Source: Parelaphostrongylus tenuis
Lineage: Eukaryota > Nematoda > Chromadorea > Rhabditida > Metastrongylidae
Length of the DNA: 64,000 nt
Direction of reading: 5' to 3'
Assembly (NCBI GenBank): GCA_019055375.1
Contig: JAHQIW010004735.1
Coordinates: forward strand, 124,001-188,000
Below the pieces are notes generated by a model, which had not been told where the DNA came from, searched no databases, and saw only the letters and a program-made list of their open reading frames with translations. Below are positions 21,707 to 34,030 of the stretch, piece after piece. The stretch's first letter is position 1. Every line of letters begins with the position of its first letter. Position numbers and translations under genes: made by a program.

Positions 21707-22984
21707 CATTTACACGGAGAAAAGTTAGCACCACAAAATGTCGATGGAGGAGATTTTGTCAGCTTTCTGTTCATTCCACTGACCTACTTATACGAGACCT
21801 ATCATCCTGCGCTTAAGTATTATGTGTCTCCATTATCCGATAATTCCAAGCGAAACCGCACGAAACATGCGTCTATCACTAATATACAGTCATCAAACCT
21901 TGATCAGCGTTTGAAAAAAGTCTCATCACAACATTTATCACAGTTTTGCAACGAGGTTATCTGAAAATGGATACAAAACGAAGTATAGAATGCTCGCAAA
22001 CTAACGTAAAATTTCTCTTTTCGAACTATTATCAATGCTTCTCAAGTCTTTTCTAGGTCGATCGCCAGTTTCATGGACCGAACAATAGAATGATGATTTT
22101 GAAATGATAGTTCTACGAATCATTACTGATTACTATATGATATCAATTCAGTGCCGTGCTTGATTGGTCGTTATGTCAGGTGTTGAATGGACTGTAAGAA
22201 AAAACGTCATTATTGAATTTTAGTTGGGTATAACTAAATCACAGCACAAATTGTATTTCCAGGTTCTGTCATAGGTTTGTGTAGTTAGAACAGCATTTTG
22301 CGATATATTTCTATTCACAAATCAAAACTCGGATGTATTTAGCGCAGGTAGCTCAAAACATTAATGGTGTATGCCACAATGAAACAAACAATCAATACAT
22401 AGCGCCGTTTGACAATGGAGGCATGGAGTTTATGGAAAAGTTTGAGGATTTGGCTCCCCTAATGACGACGATGAGTTATAGCTTTGGTGGGAGGAAATAT
22501 GTGCACTTTGCAAATTCTGAGAAGTTCTAATCCGATCAAAAAAATTGCTCTGTACTGAAATGTGCTGTTCAGAAACAGGTTACAATCTTCCATTAGTTTC
22601 CAACGACCTCTCTTGAACCCCAAGCTCTGAATTTTAAGTCCGTCGCACTGACACATCAATAGATTAGAACGGTAGATAGCGCCTTAACCTCCTCTTCCTT
22701 TTTGTCCTTTTATGAAGTATGTGATTAGTGCTAGAAAATATTCGGAAAGTGAACCCCTTAAGAATTACTCTCAGAAAAACCAAGTGTTGACTTTACTTGT
22801 TCTGCAGACGTTCGAAGCGAAACTTTCTTCTGAGAGTGGTGAGAATGAAATGAGTTGAAAAATGTTTCGCAACCCGTGCATGGGAGTAGCATCATTATCA
22901 AAAGCTGTGTGAGAACATTTCAAGCATTACTTTACAAAGCGGTGGTTGTTTTACATGCCTTTTACATGTTTGTTTTTACATTTT

Positions 22985-23050
22985 TTTGGATCATATACGC
23001 TGGGCGGGTCTCAGCCCTTCTTCAGTCGATCCGACTCCTCATCTTCATCC
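22985..23050 (-). ncRNA. Decayed hammerhead-like motif of PLE type
   Basis: Minus strand: GGATC pairs with a downstream GATCC as stem I, enclosing CTGAAGA, an extra A and GGG-CTGAGA-CCC as stem II. This is the same layout as the motif in the PLE tail at 55378-55412. The 3' core GAAA is replaced by CCCA, so it cannot be an active ribozyme. It is probably the remnant of a PLE terminus. Confidence 0.35.
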
Positions 23051-23645
23051 TCTAAAAAAGTTTTTGAATATTTCATTAATTCGTTTGCTGCTTAAGGATT
23101 TTGTCTTCCTTATAAATCTTATAAAATTCTGGTTGAGACTCTCTATGGAATTCCGAGGATAGCTGACTTCAGGAATCTCCACGTGAAAGCGCTGGGGAAA
23201 GAGTTTATTCTTCTTTCTTGATCACATAGATTACAAAAGAAGCAACAATGTCAGCAGGACAGAGTCAGCGTTATGAATAGGTTACGCACACAGTTGTTAA
23301 TTCATAAACGTACTAACCAATCACAGTGTTGTGTGGAAATCAGTACTGATCTACATATTAACAATTAGGTTCAACGCTATGAACTTGTTTTTTGAGATCT
23401 TCATTCTATTGCTTAGGTCAAAAATGGGAATAGGGATTAAGGAAGGAGTCTGAAAACACGTACAGTATGGTGTACGTGCGGTACGCTTAGTCCTAATAAT
23501 CGACAGTAGATCTGAGACGACATAATTGATGTGATAGTTGGGCGCAGGAATGGAATTTCAATTCTGCTATCGACTGCTTTTTTACAGACCCGCTCAAAAT
23601 GATTTAATCTGGTAAGGATATGACATATTTTGAGCCATAGGTCTA

Positions 23646-23693
23646 GCGCTATATAGGCGCCTATTTCGTCTTATTGGGACTCATCAGTAGCAC
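23646..23693 (-). ncRNA. Hammerhead ribozyme, element B inverted copy
   Basis: Minus strand: stem I GTGCTA with TAGCGC, core CTGATGA, stem II GTCC-CAATA-AGAC (one C-A mismatch at the loop end), GAAA intact, then the 12-nt palindrome ATAGGCGCCTAT as stem III and A17. It has the only fully conserved core of the three copies in this element. Confidence 0.78.
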
Positions 23694-23972
23694 CCTCCCT
23701 CGGTTCCCAATAGGACGAAATAGGCGCCTACATAGCACTAGACCTATGGCTCAAAATATGTCATATCCTTATCAGATTAAATCATTTTGAGCGGGTCTGT
23801 AAAAATGCAGTCGATAGCAGAATTATGATTCATTTTAAAAGCCGCAAGCTTGACTGCCGGTCACCACAAAGTCAGGTACTACCATCATCCTACTTTGGGT
23901 GCTTAATTTTACTCGGCGTCGATTCCTTTAGAGGATCATTTCACCTCAAGGGATCGACGGAACCGAGGGAGG

Positions 23973-24020
23973 GTGCTACTGATGAGTCCCAGTAGGACGG
24001 AATAGGCGCCTATATAGCAC
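23973..24020 (+). ncRNA. Hammerhead ribozyme, element B unit 1 (core A to G)
   Basis: Plus strand: stem I GTGCTA/TAGCAC (six perfect pairs), core CTGATGA (23979-23985), stem II GTCC-CAGTA-GGAC (four pairs), stem III palindrome ATAGGCGCCTAT, A17. The 3' core reads GGAA instead of GAAA, changing the normally invariant A13, which is expected to cripple cleavage. Confidence 0.78.
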
Positions 24021-24254
24021 TAGACCTATGGCTCAAAATATGTCATATCCTTATCAGATTAAATCATTTTGAGCGGGTCTGTAAAAATGCAGTCGATAGC
24101 AGAATTATGATTCATTTTAAAAGCCGCAAGCTTGACTGCCGGTCACCACAAAGTCAGGTACTACCATCATCCTACTTTGGGTGCTTAATTTTACTCGGCG
24201 TCGATTCCTTTAGAGGATCATTTCACCTCAAGGGATCGACGGAACCGAGGGAGG

Positions 24255-24302
24255 GTGCTACTGATGAGTCCCAATAGGACGGAATAGGCGCCTATATAGC
24301 AC
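24255..24302 (+). ncRNA. Hammerhead ribozyme, element B unit 2 (core A to G)
   Basis: Same structure as the copy 282 bp upstream: stem I GTGCTA/TAGCAC, CTGATGA (24261-24267), stem II GTCC-CAATA-GGAC, GGAA in place of GAAA, palindromic stem III. The shared A13 to G change shows both tandem units came from one master or were homogenised. Confidence 0.78.
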
Positions 24303-25479
24303 TAGACCTGTGGCTCAAAATATGTCATATCCTTATCAGATTAAATCATTTTGAGCGGGTCTGTAAAAATGCAGTCGATAGCAGAATGAAAATTCCATTC
24401 CTGCGCCCCAACTATCACATCAATTCTGTCGTCTCAGATCTACTGTCGATTATTAGCACTAAGCGTACCGCACGTACACCATATTGTACGTGTTTTTAGA
24501 CTCCTTCCTTATTCCCTATTCCCATTTTTGAAAATTGCACCGAATCGTTTATGAAGAAATACCGCTATGTCCGAAGAAAAACAGAATTCGCAAGAGTCAA
24601 GTAAAACTTCAGGAAAAAGTTTGCTAATAACGAGGTATTACATGTCACATAAGCTATACAATTTCCGTATAAAAAGATATTATAGACTCTGCACTATCAA
24701 AGGAACTCACTTTATTGCTCGTTGTAGTTGGACATAGTATTGCTTCTGAAACCACAAATCTTGAGTTTTATTATTTTATTTTATTTTATAGGATTTTGTG
24801 CTCTTCAGTTTGAGCAGCATTGTTCCCAAAAAGCTGTGCTCCATTTTGCTAGATTTGATTCATGTGACTATTGAGGCTCAACTGGAAAAATGAACCGTTG
24901 AGGGTATGCGATTCGAATGGTTGCTACTCTGAGATCATCTTAGCGCAGCGCCTGCTCTGTCGCTCCCACTAACAAAATCAACTGTGGACGCTGAAAAGAT
25001 AACCCTTAGAGATATCACCGAGGGCATTCACTTATATTATTGAACAGTGAAGGAGTGACCTAAGAGTAGTAAATTTCATCTCTAAGCTGAACAAATAATC
25101 GGATTATGTTGCTCATGGTTTCGGATCCCAAAGTACTATACAGTAATAGCATTGCCAGTAGTAACAATAGAAAGGGCGAATAGCACAGTAGCAGTGATGT
25201 CGGTGATCAAGAGCACGGTGCTGATTTGACTACCCTGGACTTAGCCATTCATCCTACCTAGGTTCGTAAATTGATACTTCCTCTATTTGGAAATAGTTCT
25301 CTTCTTGAAATCCAATTAGTTAAAGTCTAGCGCGGCTATCGCGTACCCCGAGGAAAACTCAGTTAGTATTCAATGGCATTTACAATGAAGTTGGGAGAAT
25401 TCTTGAGCATTAATCAATGTCTCCGCAAAAAATTCGGAAACCATCAGGGACGGTGAAATTCCCTCTCCCAACACTCTCC

Positions 25480-25660
25480 AACAGTCCTTAACAAACGCCC
25501 CAGTTTGACTATGTTCAAGATTGTAAGGAGATGTGACCCACCAGTATCCTATGACGTTCACAATGGAGAGAAATTGTTAATCAAACAACGAACGCGAGAC
25601 ACAAATAAAAAAGTACCAGGACCCACACAATGAAAAGAAGCTGTGTTACGGGTTAGTGAA
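25480..25660 (+). repeat. SINE S2, diverged
   Basis: Contains the S2 body (GATTGTAAGGAGATGTGACC, GACGTTCACAATGG) and the ending (AAAGTACCAGGACCCACACA). A second, more decayed copy follows at about 25780-25955 (GAAAGTGCTGGGATTTGCAC ending). Confidence 0.5.
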
Positions 25661-25999
25661 GTATTATAGTGCAAAGGAAGGTTTACCGAATAATTGAGCT
25701 CAGTTCATATCCACAACAAGCCCTACTTTCCAGTGCTTTCTTGCATTACGCATGGGCATGTCAAAAACGGGTATTCTCAAGACTGCAAGAAGATTTGTCT
25801 CGACCAGCAATCTACGGCAATCATAAAGAGGGTGAAATTCTCGAGAAAGCAGCTATAACAACAGACTCAATTTTCAAGAGCTCTGTAGTGGAAGAATTCA
25901 AGAAAATCAATCTAGTTTGAAAGTGCTGGGATTTGCACAAAAAATGCAAACCGGTTTTCAAGATAATGTGAAATATAAAATAAGAAATTCTATTCTAGA

Positions 26000-27700
26000 C
26001 TTCTCCACTATCAAGCAGCTCTACTCCACAAGATGATAGTGGCCATCCTCCTAAAGGTTTCACGGAGCAGGAGTGGGAAAGAGGAGCATCTGCGAAGCCT
26101 GCGGAGATGTTGAAGATGGAAAATAAGCCGGTATGTGTGGTAGCAACTTGGGACGATGCCTGCATAAATATGTGGATAAGGGTTTTTGCTATTTTTTCTA
26201 CGATTCTTGGTGATCTAAATTACATACGATCGGATGGCCTGAAGAGAAAAATGCAATCGTGCGTACTAATTTGGAAATATAAGGCCCTTTTTGTTTGTCA
26301 GCGCGATATCGACATCATGGACATGGACATCGTCAAGCCTTCGTGAGTTACAACAGAAAATAAGTATCATAGATTTCTCAAAGAATCATCAGAAATCTAC
26401 TACTACATTATCACTACTATCAATTCCAAGCGCCGCGACGACTCGCCGAACTCCTTGTAGCAGTGAGATGGCAAAACGGTTCAAGATGCGCTTTCTGCCC
26501 CCTATCCATATAGGTTTTTGAAATCGACTAACATGTTATATACCAGCCTCTCTAAGGCTTTATGATTGCGGCTTTTGCACTTAGAACGGTTGGCCAGTGC
26601 TCGGAGAATCGGGCTCTGCCGCAAATTATGAGAAATACTATTTACATAAAATGATTTAGTAAACTACACTGACATTTCTGAAATAACAAACCGATATGTA
26701 TTTGTAGAACACTGTGAGCGTCTTTGTGGGACCGAAAGAGACAATTGAGAGGGTAGTTTTGTAGAAAGTACCCATAAAAGAAGGTCAATCCGGAGGTTCG
26801 TTTACTCTGCGAGAGTGATAGAGCTATTTTTGTACTAGTGCTAATTAATCAAAACCGTCTTAAGAACGGAAACTTCACGAGCAGCAAATCGAATAGAACT
26901 AGCGCATAAATAATGGATTTTGACCAAGTGTTCTCGTAGAGGCCACCTGCCCATCAACACTGGTTTTCGAAGAATGAAAAAACAATGCGTTCTCAGTACA
27001 ACTCTTGTTCATTTATTTACTTCACGGTGGAAGTTTGGTACAACAGAATGACGACGAGTTCTTGTCCGTAACCACACATTTTCCGATGGTTAATTTTGGT
27101 GCACAAAATTTTCTCCTGCAGCGCTTATAACTGGTGTTCAACTCATGTAGAGCTTCCACAGAGTTTATTTTATTCTTTTTGGTGGCAAACTTCCTTGTAA
27201 ATAATTAAAATGGTGACATTTGCGAATTATATCCCGCAGCTTTCAAATTTTCACTTGCAGATGCAAGTAATGGTGTAAATAGATCTTTACCTGTTCACTC
27301 ATGGAGCGCCTGCCATCACTTATTCGTATTCTGTCAGCCTACTCTTCCAGTATTACTTTGCACTCGTCCATTTTCTCGTAGGCACATAAAAGTTAGATAA
27401 TTCGAGTGAATCCTTACATCAATGGAGAACGTCTCCAACTTTATGCGTGACAAAATAATTTGAGTTGTAATAGACGCACTTTATAATAACTAATTATTAC
27501 TTACTCGTTCCACTTAGTCATTCTGGAGCCTCTTCATTTCCACCACCTCGTTGTTACAGTGGTACCGTTTGGGGACGGAGCAATCGCGAGCAAAATCCAT
27601 TATAGTAGTGAGTACTCTCTAAGAACTTTATCAGTGTCGACATCTCAAAATTCAATTCCGTCTCCATAACACATGCCAGACCTCTGACCAAGTAACTGAC
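26000..27700. other. Intergenic or intronic stretch, nothing firmly supported
   Basis: ORFs here (for example 26107-26346) are short and lack a splice context I trust. A good donor (ACGA-GTAAGT, minus strand near 27497) hints at minus-strand exons of the gene starting at 28257, but I cannot chain them. Confidence 0.4.
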
Positions 27701-28080
27701 ACTTTCTTTCAGACGTTAACAAAAAATTTTTATTCCTTCATATCGTTCATATGTCGATTTATTGTACTGCGGTTTGATTCCTCCTTCAATCTCATCTACA
27801 ACAATGTCACCACGCTTTTGCCTTGGATTGTGCAGGCTATGGCGTTCGATACTAAGTTGTCTCCATCCTTCTAAGTACGTTATAGTTCTTCGAGACTTAC
27901 GATTCAACACTCGCGTTCGTGTGGCGCAGTCCTCGTCTAGTTATACAATGCACGCTTTGCAAGTTGAAGTAAGATTATGTCCATCCCTCTGCACTTACGC
28001 GCAGATACCAAGTGCGCATTTTATCAGTATATCTCCAAATTTGGTTCTTGCCTTGAACAGTCCTTTAGCTCTTTGCTTAC

Positions 28081-28257
28081 ATCATGAAAGATGCTGACTA
28101 GTTTTTGCTCCAGTAGAGAGAGAAGGAAGAGTTCAAACTCTGAGTGTACCTGAACATTAAACTCTCTCGATATAGTTTCGTCACACAAGCTGTCATACGT
28201 GAATGATTGCTTGTTCTTGCGTTTCACAGTATCCCCATTCGACATAACATCGATTGC
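28081..28257 (-). CDS. Probable first coding exon of an unknown minus-strand gene
   Basis: After a TTTTTGTAG acceptor (a possible trans-splice site) there is a 12-nt leader and an ATG at 28245. The frame reads MSNGDTVKRKNKQSFTYDSL onward for 55 codons to a strong donor (CATGAT-GTAAGC) at 28081. The N-terminus is basic and Ser/Thr-rich, then Leu-rich (ELFLLSLLEQKLVSIFHD). The upstream ATG is out of frame and short, which is why I chose the second. A later open segment at 27910-27716 (minus; WRQLSIERHSLHNPRQKRGD) could be another exon, but the phases were not resolved. Family unknown. Confidence 0.4.
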
Positions 28258-28299
28258 CTACAAAAATGTAGAAAGCTCTGCGCAATGAAAGAAATCAGT

Positions 28300-31200
28300 G
28301 GGGTGAGCATTGACATGTACGATCCGGGTAGCACGCCAACATGCATATTGAAAAGCATGAAAAGATCACGGAAGTACTAAGTCTATTGCAGGAAGTGCAG
28401 AAAAAGGTGACTCATTAGCTCAGCTGGTGAATCGTGCTGCGCATATGATTACAAGCGAAGTGGGCAATGCTCAGACAGAGGTAGCGGGGAGCTGTTACCT
28501 TCAGCTTCAACATTTTTCCATTATTCTTAACTCTAAGAATGGGCTTCATGGAAGAAAGATCAAAGCGAAGTAAACGAACGATTCTTTGAGCATATAAATC
28601 GAAACCTATTGCTTGAAGATAGCGGCAAATACCTGATATAATCTTGAAGAAATTTCTTTTAGACTTCACCAAAGTGAAGCTTATCTTATACGCCGAGTGT
28701 TATTGAATTTAGGTGAAAGCAAATCACTCACACCACTTTTGTTTTTTCTCTTAGTATTTGGTTAAAATATGAATCGTTATTCAATCGTTTCGATTCAAGG
28801 TTAAAGTCACTGTAACCGTTCGTCCAGAACAACGAAAGCCCATCAAAGAGGTCGAAAAATAAAGGAAGAAGTAATGGCCGAAAGTCATTTCATTCTCACT
28901 TCCATTTATTTCACATTCATGAATGCTTTCAATGATACATTCCTTGATGTACTCTTCCTAGAGAGTTGGGTGCACTGATATTTACATAGAATCAAATATA
29001 AAGGCATTCTGAGATGGCAACTAGTTTTACACCTCCTAGTTCTTTAACCTGTACGATATATCATACATCGACGAAAATGGATGAAATGGTCAGCATCTAC
29101 TGCTATAACGTACGTACGTATGAACATATTACCCCTCAAAAGCAATTTCAAAATTCCGTAACCTTTTTAATCACTTTCTTCTTTTTTTGTGTCTAACAAT
29201 AGAACGATAGTTTCGAGAAACAACTCTCCATACCGGAGCTAATCACTGATTTTTTTAATGAAACGTTTTGATTGAAGGCGGGCGTTGTGATTTTACCGTA
29301 GTTGGTCAAATTAGGCCACATGAAGGTCCTAATAGTTCCTTGTATTGATCTTTTGCTTAATTAGAACACATGTCTCGTTCTTTTCGTCTACTTTTTTCAC
29401 TCTTCCGTTTGCTCTCAGAAATGTTGAGCTTGATGTGCATTTTTGAACCTTTTACGTCCAAATCAAAAAAACCTTACATTTTTTACAATAAATTGGAAGA
29501 AGCGAAAAAATGCGAAACACACGAAGGAAAACAACACGAAAGAAGAAGAAAGTGGACTAAACTTCTTCACTTCTCACAGAACGCACGCATTATCAAACAG
29601 TCGCATCCAAAAACCTTAATCGTGTTCATCTGAGATCTTTAGACTCTACAAAAAGAGTAGAGGTCGACAGTCGAGTGTGAAAGGGCGGTAATTTTTACTG
29701 ACTTTCAGATGTGATATGGCTGATATAACATGACGACAACCTAGTCGCGAGCGGAATCGGCATCTAAGAAAAGCAGACAGCAATGAAAACTCAAAAAAAA
29801 GGAAATACAAAGCTCGTACCAGTAGTTTCAATTAGCTCGAGATCACTTTGATCCTCCATGTTTTTCTTTCTACGCTTATCTTGATTGCACACTAATCAAC
29901 CGAAGTTGAAACGAATGATGAACGTGAAAGTATAATCTTGACCATGCCTATGTTCGACCATTTATAGCCCTATGGCACTCCACTTATTGAAATATCATTA
30001 CGAGGAGGTGGTAGTTTCGTGGTACTGGTACCGTCCATCGCCATCATGCTTGCTTGCTCGACCCTGTCACGGACATACCAATGGGTTCGAGGAATAGGTA
30101 CATACTTCAAATGACCTATTTTTCACGAATAGGTACTTTTTCAATGAAAATGGATCAAAAATCCAGCGAATCATTCAAGTATTCTGATACAGCATGCGTT
30201 CACGTTCTGTTGAACACGAAGTCAGTTAAACATCAGCTATCCACCAGATGTTACTTCTTCTACTACTACGATTATCAATCACGCATCGGCTAACGCAGGA
30301 TAACCTCTTGAGATTTGAAAGCATACTTGTCTATCAGTTTCTCCTCTTCAGACAGAAACGTTCAGAAACGTTCTCATCTCTCCCAGGCTCTAGGAGAAAT
30401 CTATTCAATCAGAATACTACGACTTTGATTTGAAAAAAAAAGATGACAATTCTCAACAGTGGATATATCTTAACGCAAACATGTTCAAAGACCTCCGTAG
30501 ATGCCTGATGTGGGGATATGAGTGAAATGCAAGAAACGGGATCCACATAGTATATGCAGCAATGGTTCCAGTGAAATAAGGAAAGGCACATCGCCTTACA
30601 TTCCACGAAATGTCATTTTTGGTCTAAGCTGCTTAAATTACTACTAGTTTGCTGTTTGTATCACAGATGACTTGTTTATAAAGAGGATACTTAATAGCAA
30701 ATTTGAAGCAATGAACTCTTCTACATTTAGAAAGATGCAATGAAGTTAAAACGATACATATAACGATGTAACTCAATTTCCAAAGAAACATCACTTCAAC
30801 GGCACCAAAAACTTTATTAACAAAGTTACTGGCGAAAATAATGGATGTCCATGCGCTGTACAGAGGAAGTGAAGTAAATGATTGAAACGAGGGGAAAAGA
30901 AAGGAAAAAACAAGCAGAAAATCAAACAAGTACTAAATTATAGATTTATATTATAAAATATGGTGAAGTTTCTGCGAAGAATTTTGTGAATTGACTTGAG
31001 CCTTGGATTTGTGAATACAATGCACGAAGCGTGGGAAAATCCTTAGAGAATGTCCTTGATTTGGTTGCACCCAAGATGTTGATGGTCGAAGATCTATGGG
31101 AACTCCAAGCTGCCTCTCGCTGCGTGAGTGTTTTTTGGATGAGGTGAGTAGCATTTTGCATGGCCGGGTTTCATTTTGGGTTTCAATAGACTGGTTGAAC

Positions 31201-31860
31201 CTTGTCAGGAGGGTCAAGTTGTGTTCACGAGTACGGACGAAAAAGAGGTTTGTTACGGATAAGAGAAACAACCTAAATCACAAATCACAATAATAGTAAC
31301 AAGTAGATGATGACGGCATATCTTTATGTGACGATAACATCTTGGAGATGATTACGACAGTTTGATATGAACAACTTTGGGTTGCGGGGCGTGACTAAAG
31401 CGGTGGAGCACAAGCATACAACTATGCTCGCCATGAGAAGATTACCACCGGCAGTGGGATTCAGTGAGTAATTATGTACGGATTACGAGGGCTGGAAGAA
31501 AGGTCGCAAGACGAGCCGTTTAGTGGCTGCGGAGAGGTAAGCATATTCAAATGATTACCACCGGTGACGGGCCTCATAGCCCCTTTGAGGCTGCTCGCTA
31601 CAGAAGGAGCAAGCTCTGTTCACAAAGTCATGGAGGACAGGTGAGGAATTGTTCAGTAGTAACGTCCATTATACGCTATGGAGGTAGCTTCGATGAGAGC
31701 GTTGCTACATAGAAAACGTTCAGCTCATTCTCTCCAGTAGTGTGTGATAGTGGCGTATTCAACTCTCGACCCATTTGTGTTCTAAAAGTAGAACTAAAGT
31801 AAAGTGAAATAGAAGGCAAATAAAATTTTGATAAAAACACTTACAGTGAGTCAGTGGAAG
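28300..31860. other. Mostly unassigned sequence
   Basis: No RNA gene or recognised domain. 28405-28470 has an A-box-like TTAGCTCAGCTGGTGA without a B box. 30633-30929 (minus) is open for 98 codons and hydrophobic, but I cannot assign it. 31340-31650 contains two copies of GATTACCACCGGYRRYGGG, suggesting a short duplicated repeat. Confidence 0.35.
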
Positions 31861-31869
31861 AAGACTCTT

Positions 31870-31916
31870 TCTAGCTGCATATCAGTAACTGCCTAGCTGC
31901 ATATCAGTAACTGCCC
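31870..31916 (+). repeat. 23-bp perfect tandem duplication
   Basis: TAGCTGCATATCAGTAACTG followed by CC occurs twice in succession. Confidence 0.9.
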
Positions 31917-32039
31917 AAATAGAATACAGGTCTGCCAAAACCTTGTTACAACAACTAACATAGAAATATTACCAACAAATAGAAAACAAATATTCACAGT
32001 CCTTTGAAATACTGATTTAGTACGCTGGGAGGGGAGAGG

Positions 32040-32275
32040 TTGGACGCGTGACTCGACAAGGATTTAATCCCACAATCTTCTAACGCTCGCCGGCAGTCAA
32101 TAATAAGCGGCCTAGGGAACGCTACTGCCTGGCAATCCTCGAGATTGCAAGGAGATGTGCTCGACCACTATGTTCTACGATGTTTGTGAAGAAGAGGAAA
32201 CTCTCAAGCAAACGAGGAGACGCATCAAATGCTAGGAGTTTTTGGACACGCAGTCTAGAATAAAACCGTTATACG
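32040..32275 (+). repeat. SINE S2, diverged
   Basis: Shares the S2 body (GAGATTGCAAGGAGATGTGC, CTACGATGTTTGTGAAG, CTCTCAAGCAAACGAGG) in the same order as the copies at 1035 and 33712. Confidence 0.55.
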
Positions 32276-33079
32276 GGTCAGATGAAGTGAAAAGTGAATG
32301 CACTAGACCTGACCTGACTCTAACAAGATCAACGAGGATTTGACAAAACTTGTGCCCGGCTCCTGGGATTGATGAGATGTGTTTAGCACCCATTGGCACG
32401 CTCATGAAAACCCTGCCTAGACGAGACATTCCTGAAATAGCACTGAACGGCCATGAAGCAGTGGAAAAGAGTTCTGTACCTCTAACAGTCATTAGTAAGT
32501 AATCAAAAAACCTGAAATATTTAGAAAACATCGCACTGGGATAGAATGTTTCAATTAAAATTACTCCAACATGGTATTTCGACATTCATTCGGGTCGCGT
32601 CCTCAGGTGACTTTCATTGTTAGCGCATCAATTAGTGAAGCGCTGTCGAAACTACAAATGTGCACAAATCTACCGCGTATCCCGTAAATAACGGCCGAAT
32701 TTGCGGTCAAATAGTGGTATTGGACGACGACTCGGTTACCGCGTTTCGTACAGGTTCCTAAAAATATTTCGCTCACGAAACTGCGTTCACAGCAAACAAA
32801 TTCTTGATCTTCGCAAGCCCTTACAAGAGATTAATAGAACGTCGTCATTTTTGATCTGCTATAAAATGCACTAAGCAAATTAATATCAGGTGGAGGATAG
32901 CCCGTCTCACAGCTACCACATTTGTTCTTTACTTTTAGCACTTTATCTGACTCGTCTCACATATTTTTTCGCTCTGCGCATTCCAGTGTTTCTACTATTC
33001 AATTTGCTTTTCGTCTTCCTAAACGTCGTAGAACATCAATTTAGTACGGCTTCTTGGAGTCTTAAGGAGAGCGTAGGTG

Positions 33080-33205
33080 CGGCATTCTATAGGGCGTTCG
33101 TTGTTGACTGCTAGAGAGTGTTGAGGACGGGGGAAGGGTGGTGGAGATGAGTTCCGCGCCACACCGCGACGAACATCTCAACCACTCGACCACGCCCCTC
33201 CTTCA
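33080..33205 (+). repeat. Short dispersed repeat (pair with 5795-5915)
   Basis: Second copy of the GTTGTTGACTGC ... GGTGGAGATGA ... CCGCGACGAACATC ... ACCACTCG segment. Confidence 0.6.
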
Positions 33206-33711
33206 CTTCCCTCCTTCCCTCCACTACATATGTAAGAAGTATAGAATCTATATTGAAAATGTATAATATAAAGTTTGTCTTGAGCACAACGCTCTCATGA
33301 CATGTGTAATCGATAGCAAATTTTTGTTTAAGCGCTCCTTAGCACTGTCATGATGGCTTCGGTAAAGTAATGGTAGCACACCCCCCCTCCCCATGGTATA
33401 GATGAAACACGGAATCAGCTCTCACTTGGAATCGATTATTTCCTATATAACTCAACATTCTTAAGTGCTTCTGGCATTCCAAAATTTTGACTCTCACTGA
33501 CTCCGACCTGGAGCAGTTTCAGTCCTAGATGACTTTTATGACACTTTTAGATCACTGTGACAGTTAGTGTTGAGAACACAAATTGCTCAAAGAGAAAATA
33601 ATTTGAGGCCTTTCTAGAGCTAACTCTTGACACTTATTCGATCGTAGCGATGAAGTATCTCTGAGCTTCATAATGTCATTGCAGTAGACATGTTAACTTC
33701 ACAGATAAGAG

Positions 33712-34030
33712 TGAGAGGTCGGCAGAGTAGTCGAGTGGTTAGTAACGCACGCACCAGGAAGCAAGTTGCTGTCCGATTCCCTCTCCGGCATCTTTTTTTG
33801 GCCATTGAGGTGCGCCTTAAGAATTGCTTTAGCTCGGCTACATCGAAGAGTGCGAGACGAATCGACTTGACCATTATTTTTAAGACATTCATAAAGAGAA
33901 CAAGAGTCTCAAGTGCCAGCCGAAACAACACGCAAAAGTTTTCAAAGCCCTTTAAGAAGAGCAAAAGCGATAATGCAAATCGAGTGCAAAGTCCTGGTAC
34001 CTACACAGTCAAATGTCGCAACAGGTTGTT
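33712..34030 (+). repeat. SINE S2 with the best-preserved tRNA-like head
   Basis: The 5' end reads GTCGGCAGAGTAGTCGAGTG, an A-box-like tRNA head of long-variable-arm type, followed by a B-box-like TCCGATTCCC and the S2 body (TCGACTTGACCATTATTTTT, GTCTCAAGTGCCAGCCG) and ending (AAGTCCTGGTACCTACACAG). It lies inside a 135-codon ORF that I regard as fortuitous. It ends about 170 bp before the second copy of the 4-kb duplication. Confidence 0.6.

Larger units (their letters stand above)
23418..24530 (+). mobile_element. Hammerhead retrozyme-like element with terminal inverted repeats, 282-bp monomer (element B)
   Basis: The outer ends are inverted copies of each other: the left starts CAAAAATGGGAATAGGGA and the right ends TCCCTATTCCCATTTTTG, with homology continuing inward for about 280 bp (23418-23711 against about 24235-24530). 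The middle carries tandem 282-bp units in plus orientation; hammerhead cores at 23979 and 24261 are exactly 282 bp apart. The left inverted arm carries a third hammerhead on the minus strand. The switch from inverted to direct orientation falls inside the stem II loop (about 23711). No ORF spans a unit. Inverted plus tandem terminal units are a known arrangement of Penelope-like elements, so a PLE-mobilised retrozyme is the best fit; a foldback DNA transposon that captured a ribozyme is the alternative. Confidence 0.75.

Noticed and set aside
28405..28470. A-box-like TTAGCTCAGCTGGTG
   Set aside because: No B box follows, and the sequence does not recur as a SINE in the window.
30320..30370. 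GTCTGAAGAGGAGAAAC on the minus strand with GTCT/AGAC flanks
   Set aside because: Both core strands are present but stem II is reduced to two unpaired bases, so no hammerhead can form.
32565..32620. CTGAGGACGCGAC ... GTCGAAAT on the minus strand
   Set aside because: It resembles a PLE tail, but three extra bases separate the core from stem II and no stem III or cleavage triplet is seen. Too weak to call.
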